Source of the DNA: Symbiodinium natans
Taxonomy: Eukaryota; Sar; Dinophyceae; Suessiales; Symbiodiniaceae
Direction of reading: 5' to 3'
Length of the DNA: 64,000 bases
NCBI GenBank assembly: GCA_905221605.1
Contig: CAJNDS010002602.1
Span: 283,012-347,011 of the forward strand
This document shows, piece by piece, positions 1 through 16,869 of this stretch; position 1 is the stretch's first letter, and each line of letters starts with the position of its first letter. The notes beneath the pieces were generated by a model. It saw only the letters and a program-made list of their open reading frames with translations. It did not search any database and had not been told where the DNA came from. A program made the position numbers and the translations under genes.

Positions 1-1400
1 TCAGAGAATGTCGGGTGAGGAGTATTCTGTTTGTATGATCTTGTTGTATGTATTCTGTGGATGTTCTTGGTACTTGCAAAAGTGGAAAGCGAAAGACTCG
101 CAGTTGTGGATCCTGCCGCAAAGAGCGTGAACTACCACAAATGGCGACGGTGGGTTTCAAGACACTCACAGCGTGCTCCAAAAGACTGTGCTTCATGGCC
201 TGCTGCATGTATGCATGTATGCAACCTTCTTTTGCAGATTGATCTTTGTCATTGTCTGTCCATGGCTCGCACTTTGCCCGGCTTTGCGGAGGCGGTGGAT
301 CTGCGACCGCCGGATGGGCGCCTTACCCAACAGACTTGTCACGACGCTGGCTTTGCTCCCAACATGGCTGCCATGGCTGTATGACTCCAGGCTTCCTCAC
401 CATGAGCTGGCGCTGCAACGCGCGCTGCAGGCACAGAAGGTGCTCCCCCCATTGTGTCCTGCATCCTGCTCTCCATTTTTCAGTTGTGCTGGGCAGAGTG
501 GCCACGGTTGCACAATGTGTGGGCGCTAAACAAATAATATGTGTACATACGCTGCAACCACGCAAGTACGGCTCAAAAAGTCCTTCTGATCGGTGCCACA
601 CTGGCGCAGCATGGCATCCTCCTCGTCTTAATCCGAGGAGCCATCTTCCTCGCGCTCTTCCTTCCCATACCACCTCCACCACCACTGTCACTTCATGCTC
701 TTACATGCTCTTACTATATCCTCCGACCTTCAAGGCTCCTGCTATTGTTGTGACGACCATTTGCTACGACAGCTACTTCGACTTCTTTTATCCTAAGTGG
801 ACGATCCTGGCATCAGAGCATCCGTGGCATCATCGCCGATACGTTGCACCCATTTGGGAGGACGTGTAGGCAAAGCCTCGCAATTTGAACAACGAATGTT
901 TCTTGTTTCGTAGGCTTCGAAGCTGTTGCTGGTACATAGCGACTTTCGAGTTCAGAAGCATTAAATGGCATTAAATCTACGCCAGTGAGCGGGCGGGGTG
1001 TCTTTCCTACCAGCAAGAGCTTCGAGGTTTCGGAGGCCGCGGAGGATCAAAGAAGGCTGGAGAAGCCGTTTCACGTGTGACTCCTCCACATCATTGGTCC
1101 GGAAGCATGGGTGCTCGAACCAGTACAGTCATCAGGTTGCGCCCGAACTATACAGCCAGAACGATTCTCCTGCAGTGCCACCGCTTGCCAGGGCCGCGCG
1201 TACGCAAAGGTGCCAGTGGAGTACTGGAGGCGGCTTTGCTGTGTGCTGATTGTGCTTGCCGACATGGGGCAGATATACAAGAACAAAAAACTGCACAATG
1301 AACAGTTTCAATTAGGCGCGATATGGCACGGTGCAACGGCAACTCCGTGTGTGTGTGTGCAGGTGCACCAGCCACGACAGTCCGACGCATGTCAGACAGG
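1..1400. other. Unassigned sequence, no convincing gene
   Basis: Open frames here are short, overlap one another on both strands and show no family motif. A plus-strand stretch around 300-440 has exon-like composition (LPHHELALQRALQAQK), but no partner exon or homologous family is apparent. It could be an exon of an unrecognised gene or chance. I see no RNA gene or promoter. Confidence 0.4.
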
Positions 1401-1420
1401 CGGCGAAAAGCGCACACGCA

Positions 1421-1562
1421 CACGTGCACGCACAAGCACATGCAGACGCACACACGCACACACACACGCACACACACACACACACACACAGAGACACACA
1501 CACACACACACCCACACCCACACCCACACCCACACCCACACCCACACCCACACCCCCACCCA

Positions 1563-1609
<47 letters not shown>

Positions 1610-1815
1610 GCACGCGCGCGCGCGCGCGCGCGCGCGCACGCGCGCACCCACGCACGCACGCACGCACGCACGCGCGCGCACACGCACACACGCACACACG
1701 CACACACACGCACACACGCACACGCACACACGCACACGCACACACGCACACGCACACACGCACACGCACACACGCGCACACGCACACACGCATTCGCGCA
1801 CACATGCGCCGCACA
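1421..1815. repeat. CA/CG microsatellite tract (CA, CACCCA, CACG, CG blocks)
   Basis: Nearly 400 bases are built of alternating purine-pyrimidine units: CA runs, then CACCCA units (about 1510-1560), CACG units (about 1560-1610), a CG block (about 1612-1640), then mixed CACG/CACA to about 1800. The long open frames through it on both strands (His/Thr or Cys/Val repeats) follow from the repeat and are not genes. Confidence 0.95.
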
Positions 1816-3170
1816 AACACACGAGGACACAAGCAGGTAATAAACTTCGAAAGCCAAATTCGTGGTCAGTAGCAACCTGCAACAGTTTGATGGTAAGACA
1901 TGATAAGACACATGGGGGGGGAGGCCTAAAGTCGAGGCATGTTGATGCCAATGGTGTTTGCTCGCATGGGGCACATCCTTGAAGGTCTGATGTCCTCGAG
2001 GATGATTTCGTTTCATCACTGGCTCGGCGCGTCGAAGCCATAGGAAGGCACCCCTTGATGGGCAGAAAGATATGCGCAGTGTTGAATGGCAACATGAGGC
2101 ACAGGAACAGAGCTCTTGGCATTGGAAGTTTGAGCCAAGCTGTGCACAGCGAGTAGACAAGCAGCACGGACGTACTGCAGGGATGCACTGAGGTGGGATT
2201 AGCAGAAAAGGCTGTCACGAAACGTCACACTGCTGTTGAGTCGTCCCATGAAGCGTGTCGTTCTTGATTCAGTCTCATATGTTCGACAGTGGTTTGCCGG
2301 GGCCGGGGCAGCTCTGGTTGTCATGATGGTGTCCACCACCAGAAGCATGTCTGTGAATTCTGTGAGAAAACGCGTTAAGCAGGATGGAAAACAGCAATTC
2401 GTCGGGGGATGTCGGGGGATTATGTTTTCTGTCAGAGCTCAGTGTCAAAGAGTTGTGACGTTCAAATTAGATTCGTTTCCCCAGCTTCTGCTGCGATAGC
2501 CATCTATAGCCGTACATGGTCTTATATAGTCGCCGGCTGTAATTTGTCATTCAATTAGTTCTCGGCCTCTGGGGCAGGCCAACCGCAATCCTGGCCATGC
2601 ACCTCTGTGGTCGCTTGCGCCTCCGGCCTGAATTATGTACTTTGTGTTGGTGATTGTCCGCGAACCTTCAAACGATGCATTCTGAGGGGCTGTGGTTTGC
2701 ATTGAGGGACTACTCCAGAAAGCAGTCCCTCGTCCTCCCCCATCTAGCCGCCTTGACAAGAAATTCTTCCTGCGTTCCCTGAAGTCTTCAAGGGGGACAC
2801 ATGCAGCCATGTGGTTAGAAAAGCATAGGGCGCTTGGCACGATCACAATGTTTCCAATCATGACCGCATCAAGTGCTTTGCGCTCCCTCTGTCGAAATCT
2901 ATTCTCCAGTGTTGGGCTGACAGGAGCCTGCAGGCCATCAATGCCTTCGCCAGCATCGACTTAGTGCGGCGGTGGCCCCAATGAATCTCAACTAGGTGAG
3001 AAGTTTTGAATGTAAATTACAACCTCAAGAGCAAAAGGCTATACATGCCACATCATGCTATGACAGTGTCGGGAAGAATGTATGGTTCTGCCTTCCGGCC
3101 AAGCAATTTAAGGGTCCTGGCTGCCCCAGCTCCGACGGGAATGGACAAAGCCGGCTGTTGAGACAAATGT
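1816..3170. other. Unassigned sequence
   Basis: Only short frames with no recognisable motif. A 264-base plus-strand frame at 2236-2499 starts with a plausible ATG but has no family features. Probably intergenic or intronic. Confidence 0.4.
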
Positions 3171-3172
3171 CT

Positions 3173-3536
3173 GAGAGAGAAAGAGAACCGACTGACCCAC
3201 TGGAGCACGCCCGAGAGGGCGACCTCCCCTCGGGGGGGTTGAGTGCGGAGGAAGGAAGGAAGGAAGGAAGGAAGAGAGAGCCAGAGAGAGACCTTTTAAG
3301 CATCGGCGTCACAACAAACCGCAAACCGAACTTTCCCGGGGGCGCCCAGCTTGCGAGGGCTAGGGTTATCTTCCCTAGCCCCTCAGGCCCCGAAGAAGAA
3401 GAATATGACGAAGAAGAGAGCGAGAGAGAGGAAGAGATGGTAACCCGCCTTTCACCCCAAGACAGAGCAGCGGGCCAGCGCGGCCGGGGTCCTATTCGGG
3501 GGGCCTCTTCGCTAGGTAGTAGAAGAAGAAGAAGAA

Positions 3537-3567
<31 letters not shown>

Positions 3568-3640
3568 GATGGAAGAGGGTTAAGTGCGCAGAAAGAACGA
3601 AAGAAAGAAAGAAAAGAACGTCAGAGAAAGAGAGGGAGAG
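3173..3640. repeat. GA-rich simple-sequence region
   Basis: Purine-rich plus strand with GGAA tetramers (about 3245-3275), GAA triplets (3521-3536) and GA dinucleotides (3537-3570), interrupted by short unique pieces. Frames through it read as Glu/Arg repeats on one strand and Ser/Leu on the other, so they are low-complexity artefacts. Confidence 0.85.
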
Positions 3641-4028
3641 CGAGAGGACCAGATCGTCAAGAGGTGAGTCGCGTCCAGAGATGCCTTCGGCAAGAGTGTT
3701 TTGCAGTTTTATGGGGCAAGTTCTATGGGGCAGTTCCGTGTGGGGGAATTGTTCGGGGCGGATTACTTTCAACACCTGAGCAATCGAAATTTTCCTCTCT
3801 ATGCACCGTGTTCAGGTGCTGCATACTGGGGCCTTGCTGCCTTCCGCATTCGAGCGAGGCACCGGAGGACTTCATTTCGGGATTCTCTCGCTTTTGCCCA
3901 TTCCTCTAGTCACTAGTCTGACAGTGCTCCTTTGCCCTGCCATCCCTTCAAACAACGACCCCCATTATCCAAGAAGATCCTTTTAAAGGACAGACTGTGC
4001 AACAATCCAGCCTTTGTCTGCGAAGCAG

Positions 4029-4312
4029 GAACTCAAGAACTTGTATGGAGTTGGCATGTCCGACGAGGATCAGTTCGATGCTTGGGCATGCTACTTACAC
4101 GATCGGTGGTTGCTTTGCTTGGCTTGTTGTTTGTATTCGCTGACCTGCAGCGGTACCTTATATGGCAGCGCAGCTTTTAGGTAGCATGGGTGATCAGATA
4201 GTGCAGATAGTGTGTTAGAGGGGTCGGAGTTGCTTCAGGCGGCGCACTTGGAGCAGCAGCTACGACTCGTTCCTGGAGTGAGCGTGACGAGGAACCAGCC
4301 CGGTCACACAGG
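4029..4312 (+). CDS. Two probable exons of an unidentified gene upstream of enolase
   Basis: Exon one (4029-4085) follows a CAG acceptor, is 57 bases and reads ELKNLYGVGMSDEDQFDAW. It ends before GC, the commonest donor in the neighbouring enolase gene. Exon two (about 4221-4312) follows GAG|G and reads SELLQAAHLEQQLRLVPGVS onward, again ending before GC. Both use the AG|G acceptor seen throughout enolase. I do not recognise the family. They may belong to a separate gene or to a long 5' extension of the enolase transcript. The coding call rests on composition and splice-site style only. Confidence 0.45.
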
Positions 4313-4690
4313 GCATACAAGTTAGTTGGTCATGTCAAGACACTTCTTTGAGCTTCGATTGCTGCATCACACAGTCAGGGCTAGATGGTCAATCTGGGGC
4401 ACGTTGCAACCATGCTGCCATCCTCGCACCAAAGCTAAGCTGTTCCAGATGCAACCAGGACGCAGCTATTTCTGGCCAGTAGTCTGGCAATCATGCCGTA
4501 GTCAGGTGACAGCTTCAGGATGAGCGATGCACGAGCTAGCTGATAGAGCATTGCGAGTAGTTGTGACTGCACCTTGAGCCTCCTACGCTTTGCAAGAAAG
4601 AACATGGGTGGCCATGTCATGCGCCTGTGCTTCATCGCCGCAGCTGGTTTCCAGGCCCGGGGAAGCTGCACAATAGTATGGGAAGGCAAC

Positions 4691-4735
4691 GTACACACAC
4701 ACACACACGACATATGTATATATATATATATATGT
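4691..4735. repeat. CA then TA microsatellite
   Basis: A short CA run (about 4693-4708) is followed by a TA run (about 4715-4733). It lies in unassigned, probably intronic sequence. Confidence 0.8.
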
Positions 4736-5358
4736 ACATTTGCATGGTTTCTCTTTTCCTTGTTCGGTATGGAATTGCAAACGGAGTACGGGCCTGCAGC
4801 ACCCGCTGAAAATCATCAAGTCACCTTCTGCTCCCGGAGCATCAGCACCGGGTCCTAGGCACCTTGTTCGCACCCTGCATCTGCAAAACGCGCAAATTGT
4901 TGCCTAGGCCGCGGGCCACTCAGAAGAGCCGCTGCCCGACATTTGGTATGAAGCCTTGAGAGCCTCGAGGCAGTGAGTGACACAAACGAGACGAAGAGAA
5001 TCTAAACTTGCATGGGGCTCAACGCTGGTGTGCTTCGTTACTAGCATCTCATTGAATTTCATTCTAGCGCTTTTAGCTAGCAAAAAGACCGTCCGCAGCA
5101 AATTTCAGCTCAGCGATACCTGACTTCCCCTGCTCCTCTGTGCTTCAACAATGGCGAAGGCCGCTGCATGATCTCTTGCTTGCTTAGCTCGTGGCATGGA
5201 CATGGATGCAAGGAGCACTGTGTCAAGCCAGTCCATCAGCCAGCGGAATGTCACATAATCGCTTCCCCCTTGTATTCAACATACCCCTAATTATAAATAC
5301 ACTTTCCGGAAAATCCTGCCGAAACCGACCCCGCCTTTTTAAACCCTATTCCGAACTT

Positions 5359-5483
5359 GGGGGGGGGGGGGTTCAGGGCCTCAAAAACCTTCAAGCCAGT
5401 CTAAACCCTGTCCCAAACATGAGAACATCCCCCTAATAATTATTGAAAACACATTTCGAGTTCTTGGGGGGGGGGGGGGGGGG
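5359..5483. repeat. Two poly-G tracts
   Basis: Runs of 13 G (5359-5371) and 18 G (5466-5483) lie in a non-coding stretch upstream of enolase. Both follow the sequence CTTG, as if the local context had been duplicated. Such tracts can form G-quadruplexes, and their lengths are easily mis-sequenced. Confidence 0.85.
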
Positions 5484-5563
5484 CGCCTTTTTCATAATAG
5501 GGCATGGATTAATGTAATGATTGACGACAGCCAGCTACTATTCAGTGTTGTGGAATCGTGAAG

Positions 5564-5810
5564 GCTGTCTTGGACGCGCTGAAGGCCACCGGCGCAGCAG
5601 ATCTCTCTGCGGCAAGGCTGCATCACGAAGTAGTGTAAAAGCAATGTCCGTAGAGAAGCTGGGAGTGGCTGAGGCGACACACTAATTCATCATATATTAC
5701 CAAAAATTCTCTAAGCCGACGTCATGCTATTGCTCTCCTCTTTCGTACAGCCTCTGCATCGGCATCTTGTGGGCTGGATCAAGGCTGCAATCGAAGCTGT
5801 GTCTGCAAGC
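5564..5810 (+). CDS. Possible extra exons in frame upstream of the enolase start
   Basis: After GAAG|G at 5563 a frame reads AVLDALKATGAADLSAARLH and ends near 5640 before GT. A second block from 5751, after a TACAG acceptor, reads PLHRHLVGWIKAAIEAVSAS and runs without a stop straight into the enolase ATG at 5811 in the same frame. Known enolases start close to that ATG (a KIKDL-type N-terminus before GREILDSRGNP), so these exons would add an N-terminal extension, or belong to an upstream partner or a 5' leader that happens to be open. The 5751 acceptor is not followed by G, unlike all other acceptors here, which lowers confidence. Confidence 0.4.
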
Positions 5811-10891
<5,081 letters not shown>

Positions 10892-11179
10892 TCATGCCAG
10901 AACTTTTTCAGAGCAAGCTCGGAGAGCAAGCTCGGACAGCAAGCTCGGGTAGCAAGCTCGATTTCATGATTGATTTCGTGGCGACATCCAACCTTTTGTG
11001 GTCCGAGGGCTGCTCCTTTCTGTGAGGGGCACCTTTTCCCGCAAGCTCCTTGCCTGCCCTTGGCAGCCTTTGGGCCATCACTCCATCGTGCCATCATCCT
11101 CGAAAAAAGCGCGGGCACCAGAGAATTGAGTTGTGCCGTGCAGTCTGATTTTCATGATGTCTCAGTTGATCTTCAGCTG

Positions 11180-13010
11180 ATATCTCATGACTGTCTTTGT
11201 GTCCCATGGAAGCATGTGGAAGGGACGAAGAGCTGCGGCATCGCCGCCTTCGCGGACATTTTACCAAACCGCTGCCTGCCAAGCCACCTGCGGGCGGCGA
11301 CCCCGAGGAGCCCCAGCTGTCCAACAAAGGGCCAAGCATCCCTCAGTGGCTTTGGGGGTAGAGGGATGTGCAAGGTTCAACGGTGGTTTAGGCTTCCTCT
11401 AGCTTGGGGCTTAGGACAGTTTTGGGGTTGGGCTTGCATGCTAATCATGATAATTGTTCAGGCTGTAGTTTAAGGTTGGGCTGGCGTAGGGTTTACGGTA
11501 TGATTTGGGACAACGCCAGACACCTGGCATCGCATAATCATGCACCTTTGTGAGTCGTACAATGCCTTCATGCACTTCATCCTGGACAAGAAAGGGGCTA
11601 GCCACTAGCCAAGGTCCCAAGAATAACTTAAGGCTTGCCAATTGAAATCTCCCACCTTTCAGAGCCTGCCTCCACAAGCGGTCTTCAAGTATCGAGCAGC
11701 TTTGACGTGCGTGTGGCTTGACAAGCTGCGGGATGAGAGTTTGCGCAGGAAGTTCACATCTTTGTCATCGGAGACCCGCGGACGAAGAGTACTAATCATA
11801 GCTTTTGATGTTCACCAGCTGCACAGAAGGCGGGGGCATGCACATTCATGGGCCCTCGCAAGTGACAAGCATAGAAAATCTCCCCCAAGCACTGTCAAAC
11901 CATAGACAGAGACGAATGGGGCGTTCCTAAGTTTATTGGCAGTAGAAGTCTTAAGCTGCTGTGAGTTTTGGCCGTGCCCACGCAAAAAACTTCCACGCTC
12001 CAGAGGGAGGCTCCTGGGGGTCTTGACGGCTTTGACAGCGGATTCACATGCGACAGCGGATTCACATGCCTCTCCTAAGGACTGGGGAACGTTTCCAGGA
12101 CCGACGCAGCATGCGAATGTGGCATTAAAATGCATTAAACTGGGCGCAGACGGTATAAAAAAAAAGGTGCTGACTCGGTCGCTTCACTCACGACCGGTTC
12201 TCGGCGCGCGGATTGCAGGAACTGGGATCAACATGGGATCCAAGTGGCCCACGAGGCTCGTCACATCAAGAAATCAACATCCCATGGAGATCGTAGGCTC
12301 GAGACTGTAGAGCGGATGAGTCATGTTATTGCGGTTTCAACCGGACGCCCTGCCGCTGAGACAGTGGAATTCTTGGTGCTTCATGGGTTCCCGCTCGGAA
12401 AAAGAGTGGCGGGAGGCCAGCTTTTGAAGCAAAAGCGCTTGATTGGAAATTCCTTTGTGTGTAAAAACCATTGCGGTGCTGGAGGCAAAGGCCAATGACG
12501 GCATGAGCGCAGACAAGGCCAACAATGTCCAACACGCAGCTAGTCTCCTGCACAGTTCGTCGTCACAGCCGATGAGAGCTGTTCAGCAAGGCTGCGGAGA
12601 CTAGCCACAGCTTGGCACCTGGCATTTCGCCATTTGTGCTGATCCTGCAGGTCGTTCGATCTTGGGGAGGAGGTCGTCCTATCTGCGGTTCGATGCACTT
12701 AGAGTGCAGCTGGGACAAGGGAGGTGGGCTGGAATGATTGTCGGTTGTGGTCGAACTGGAGGTCGCATGCGCGGCTAGTGTGGGTGTGTGTGTGTGGCTG
12801 TGGGAGGCGCATCGAAAAATGACCGATGCAATCCAGACTTCAGGCTGCATTTAACCTTACCGGCCCGGCATGTCAAGCATGCTCCTGAATTGATGGGCTC
12901 AGGACAAGAAAGAGTACTGGAAGGACCATCATGCGCAGGTGAATGTGGCCACCTCCATGACAGACCTTGCACGCCAGCGAAATCCGACCCTGGTCCCAAC
13001 CAGCCTACTT
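11180..13010 (+). CDS. Exon-like islands of an unidentified multi-exon gene
   Basis: Several plus-strand stretches have coding-like composition but no motif I can name: about 11215-11360 (ELRHRRLRGHFTKPLPAK, then Pro/Glu-rich), 11528-11590 (PDTWHRIIMHLCESYNAF), 11660-11780 (VWLDKLRDESLRRKF), 12210-12330 (QVAHEARHIKKSTSHGD), 12486-12530 (AKANDGMSADKANN) and 12905-13010 (KKEYWKDHHAQVNVATSM). Several follow CAG or GAG acceptors like those of enolase. The predicted protein would be charged and probably soluble. They may be one gene or parts of two. Exon edges and function are unknown. Confidence 0.4.
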
Positions 13011-13849
13011 GACCGTTTTTAAGCGGGCATCGGGCGTTTCTATACTTCGCAGAATGAAGACCTGTGTTCCAAGCCTTCCCAACGAGATTCCTTCCAGGAG
13101 GAGAGCTGTAAGGTAAGATGACAAACGACTTCTGCTCTTTCAGGGACGAAGTTTAGTGCAACGGATCCTATGCGACCAGTTCCAGTGACTAGTGCTAGTC
13201 TTCTGTCAGCAGGCAAGCTGGAGGGAAATGAGTCCCTGCGAAGCCGAATGCTAACATGGACCCGACAAGATGCTGCATTGTAGGAAAAGGATGGCATGAC
13301 ATTGTGGGAACATGGGATTGGACTAAGGAGCTTCGTTATCAACACGGCAGACAACTTCTATTATGCTGGTCAGCGTCTCAGCCATGAGGGACAGGCTTCG
13401 TTGTCTGTGTGAAGTCGAAGCGGCAGAAAATGACAGCAACTCACATTGTTTAAGTAGCTATAGCTTCAAGATCCTGAAGTTGCCAGGACGAAGGTTGGAT
13501 TTCTCGCGTTGAATTTTAGTGTCAGTGGTAGTGAGCTGTGCACAAAACCGGAAAGTAGCAGGCTTGGTAACTGCTTGTGCTGCCCTCAAGCTTGAATGCT
13601 GACGGAAGGGTTGTTTGTTCGTATTTGTTCGTTTCGCAAACAACGCAAATGACCCTGAAACACCTCATTTAAGACATTGCGACTGTCATGTTTTGTGGCT
13701 GTGTAGCTCGAGATTTGAGGGGTGGAGGACACCTCCGACGAGCTTTGGAGCATGATGTTTGAGGCCGGCATCTTTTCTAAAAACCGCAATTCAGCTCACC
13801 AACAGCCGCTTCTAAGAAAAGATCATCGGAATGCCCCAGCCTACAGGAG

Positions 13850-15770
13850 TTGTACCCTGACGAGAGCTTGCAAATTCCTTGGCTAAGTTCACTTGGAGAC
13901 TTTGCTGCATTTGGAGCATCCAAGCAACATGCTATGGTTGTGAGCCTTACCCTGCTATATCCGCAAAAACCCTTCGATCCTAGCAAGGCAATCACGACTA
14001 TGGGGGCCACGATTGCGACTTCTGCCTCTGGCCCACTACTCGCATGGAGTATGACCCGAGGAGGGGTAAACCCTGTTCTCAAGCGGCTAGGCTGCGACGA
14101 CCACAGCAGTATGCCAGGAGCATACCCAGTCATGAAGGTCTGCAGATTTTCTCACCGAAAGTTTTCATTACCATCGGAGGCGATGATCGATTACGATACA
14201 GAACATGGATGGGAATGGCCCAACCCCAAGCAAGTGCGCTGGGTCTTGCCGATGAAAGGTGCCCAGGCAGCGCTTACGACCTGGTAGATCCTGGTACTGG
14301 TAGTGCGAACATGTTGCAGCAAACATGCACGCCCCCTGACAGTTGTGCCACCTTCTGAAGATGTACAAAGATACCGTCAGCCTGAGATTATGTGATTCCA
14401 TGGCATCCAAAGAACCCAAAATGCGTTTGAGGAAAGGACCGCTGGTACATGAAGAGCTTCAAGTTCCCAAAGGCCAATGTGACAGTCGATGTGTTTGTCA
14501 TTGACACCAACAAGGCACACGCGACCCTGCGGCAGAAGATGGCAGAAGTATCAGAACATCACCCCTTTTCTGCCTTTTGAGCAGTAGCACGTTTTGCCTC
14601 ACTGAGGTGAGCAGCCAGTGCTTTTCAAGCTGCCCTTCGAGGTACCAGTCCGAGCTTTGGCTGCAGCACATCAGCAAAGCATGGCAAAGCATGTCTTGGA
14701 GCCACGAGGAACCCATAGGAACCCCTTCAAGTATTGGATCGACGATTCAAGGCTTTAGGTGAGGCAGCAACTGCTTTGTGTGTTGTAACAATTGAATTGT
14801 TGCGTGGAGAACAACTGCGGAGGCTTCCACACTTGCCGGAACCACTTTCATGTTCTCAACTCGGCCGTTGTCACTCTCAAAGCTGGCAAAAAATCGCACG
14901 CGCAAGGTATGCGTGGACTTCTTCATGCAGCTATGGACGCGACAGAGAGCCTGGTTGCTGCCAGCCCTGGAGAATTCTAAAGCAGATTGGATGCTGGTCT
15001 TGAATAAAACGGCAATCTTCGATGGTAGACTTAGTTCGTTGGAATTGGCTCGGTACCGAAAACCCTTGCGCATTGCAGCCGCACACATGTTTGCTTGACT
15101 AGAGCATGCATGAATGTTGATTTGCTTTGGTCATAGCGTCAGGAAACTGGTCGTTGGGCATGCTCCACCAGAGAATTTCGAGGAGCGGGCCCCCGGTATG
15201 TCATGGTTTCTTGTTGCAGGCCGCCGAAGATCAGAGCTGAAACCATGCATGCAGGCATCCCTCATGGAAGAGATGCGAGACCGCGGCGTTACAGTGTTCA
15301 TGGCAGGCCCCTGTGCCAGCTCACACTTGACAACAAACAACCCTCCTGCAAAGCACGCACGAGAGGTCACGTGCATCAGCTCCGCCATGACCGTCATCCA
15401 TCGGGGATTGAGGTGCGCGATGTGGAAAAGCCTGAGGAGCTGATTTCATGGCTTCTGTGAGCTGTCTTCATCAGGCCGTCATCTCGGGTTCCGGCGGCGG
15501 TTACCAATCGGCCGGAGGAGGCCAAAGTCTTGTCCGCACATTTCAAGATATTCAAGAGTTGCACTTGTGGCTTTGCTGAGGGACGGCCTACACAATCCAC
15601 GAGTCTCAGGCGCGACTCAGATGGCCCAACCAGAACTTCCATGATCGGCTCGAAGATTCAAATTTGCAGGACTATGGGTTTGCAGCGATGCATGTGGAGT
15701 ACCACCAAATAACCGTGGAATACCACAACGACGAGGCCACTGTGCAAACACCTCGCGCAAGGTAGTTGTG
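13850..15770 (+). CDS. Purple-acid-phosphatase-like metallophosphoesterase, multi-exon
   Basis: Exons identified by family landmarks in order: YPDESLQIPWLSSLGDF (13850-13905, where the family has a PW..LGNHD metal site); a Cys-rich block (about 14000-14145); HGWEWPNPKQVRWVLP (about 14195-14250); DRWYMKSFKFP then VDVFVIDTN (14437-14515, the core strand before the conserved Asp-Thr); NCGGFHTCRNHFH (about 14812-14850); the QRAWLLPALENSKADW helix (about 14935-14990); VVGHAPPENFEE (about 15145-15184); MEEMRDRGVTVFMAG joined by a GC-AG intron to HVHQ (15265-15306 and 15366 on), which rebuilds the GHxH metal ligands; SGSGGGYQSAGGG (about 15487-15525); and a C-terminal strand near 15668-15735. The family hydrolyses phosphate esters with a two-metal centre and is usually secreted or vacuolar. 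The first exon with GDWG was not found, and one exon has an in-frame TGA (14428-14430). Confidence 0.75.
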
Positions 15771-16860
15771 TCTGAGTCGCAGCAGAAGTGGTTCAGCCGC
15801 CTGCCTTTCAAGGGCAGACGGCTTTGGGATCCGATCGTGATCCCCAGAGTTGATGTCGTTCAGGACAGCTGGGCAGGGCAGTAGCTCACATGCAGCCCAA
15901 CAAGTTCTCCCAGCGGTAGGACATGCCACTTGCCACCACAGCTCGGGCCCAGCTGTCATGCTAGGAGCGCATCATGAAAAGTTTGCGCGAGGCTGGGGCT
16001 TTTGTGACATGGCAGCCTGACATGGAAGCCAGCTGCAGATTGGCGTCACTGCCCTAAACTTAAACTAAAACTCCACAACAAAGCAACCGTTGTTAAAAGT
16101 GCAGGCGGCCATCGCCGTTGATGCGGCAGCAATGAAAGAGCAGATCAGGAAGGCGAAAGAGCACGGAGCCGCCCGGCTCTGCATTTTGAGCGGAATCTGG
16201 GGGCCTTAAAGCGAATGCGCTTCGCATTGAGCCGACTCTGCGGTGCTACTGAGTGAGCTCAAGCCACATGCGCGCCCTCTACACAGTGGACAGGCCTGCA
16301 TTTTGTTGTGGCTGCACCTCATTCGTGCAGGTGGACGATAGTTTCATCAACGCTGCTGCGCTGGCTGGCCTCAAGGCTCCGCTAGTGTAATGCTTGATGC
16401 GCCCCCATGTCTAGATGACCCCGCATTTCTAGTAACATTTTTGACAAAGACGTTGGCTTTTTGCTACCCAATCGAGATGCACGGGATATCAGCAGAATCC
16501 GGGAAGTCGATGGCGGTTATGTTTTGTTTCGAGTTGGACCACCTTGGAGCTTCGCTGAGGCATTCGAGGGCTCGGGAGGCGGCCGCCATGCAATTCCTTT
16601 TTGGATCTGTTGCGTCACTCCACACACCTGTCTAAAGTGGATTCGGCTACTGTATGAGCGGACATGAGGTATCACTTTGCATGCCATGTCGTGCAATCAA
16701 GTACTTGGTGTCAGCGCAGACGTCCATGCGCGGAAGATGGCAGATGCATTGTATCCCGTGAGGGATGGCGTGGGTGCACATGAAGCCCGAGCGGATGACG
16801 CCGCCGGGCTGTAAAAATGACCCCAGCCTCAAAGTACCTGCTTCTGCTGAGTCTTGCATA
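15771..16860 (+). CDS. Exon-like islands downstream of the phosphatase, function unknown
   Basis: Plus-strand stretches with coding-like composition: about 16100-16200 (AVDAAAMKEQIRKAKEHGAA), 16331-16390 (VDDSFINAAALAGLKAP), 16461-16600 (RDARDISRIREVDGGYVLFR) and 16700-16810 (VSADVHARKMADALYPVRDG). I do not recognise a family. They may be one gene following the phosphatase or unrelated exons; no start or stop could be fixed. Confidence 0.35.
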
Positions 16861-16869
16861 CGTATCATG

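Noticed and set aside
1148-2218. Long minus- and plus-strand open frames of up to 356 codons over the CA/CG tract
   Set aside because: The frames are open only because CA/CG repeats contain no stop codons; they read as Cys/Val or His/Thr repeats on all frames.
3000-3775. Glu/Arg-rich plus frame and Ser/Leu-rich minus frame
   Set aside because: Products of GA-rich simple sequence.
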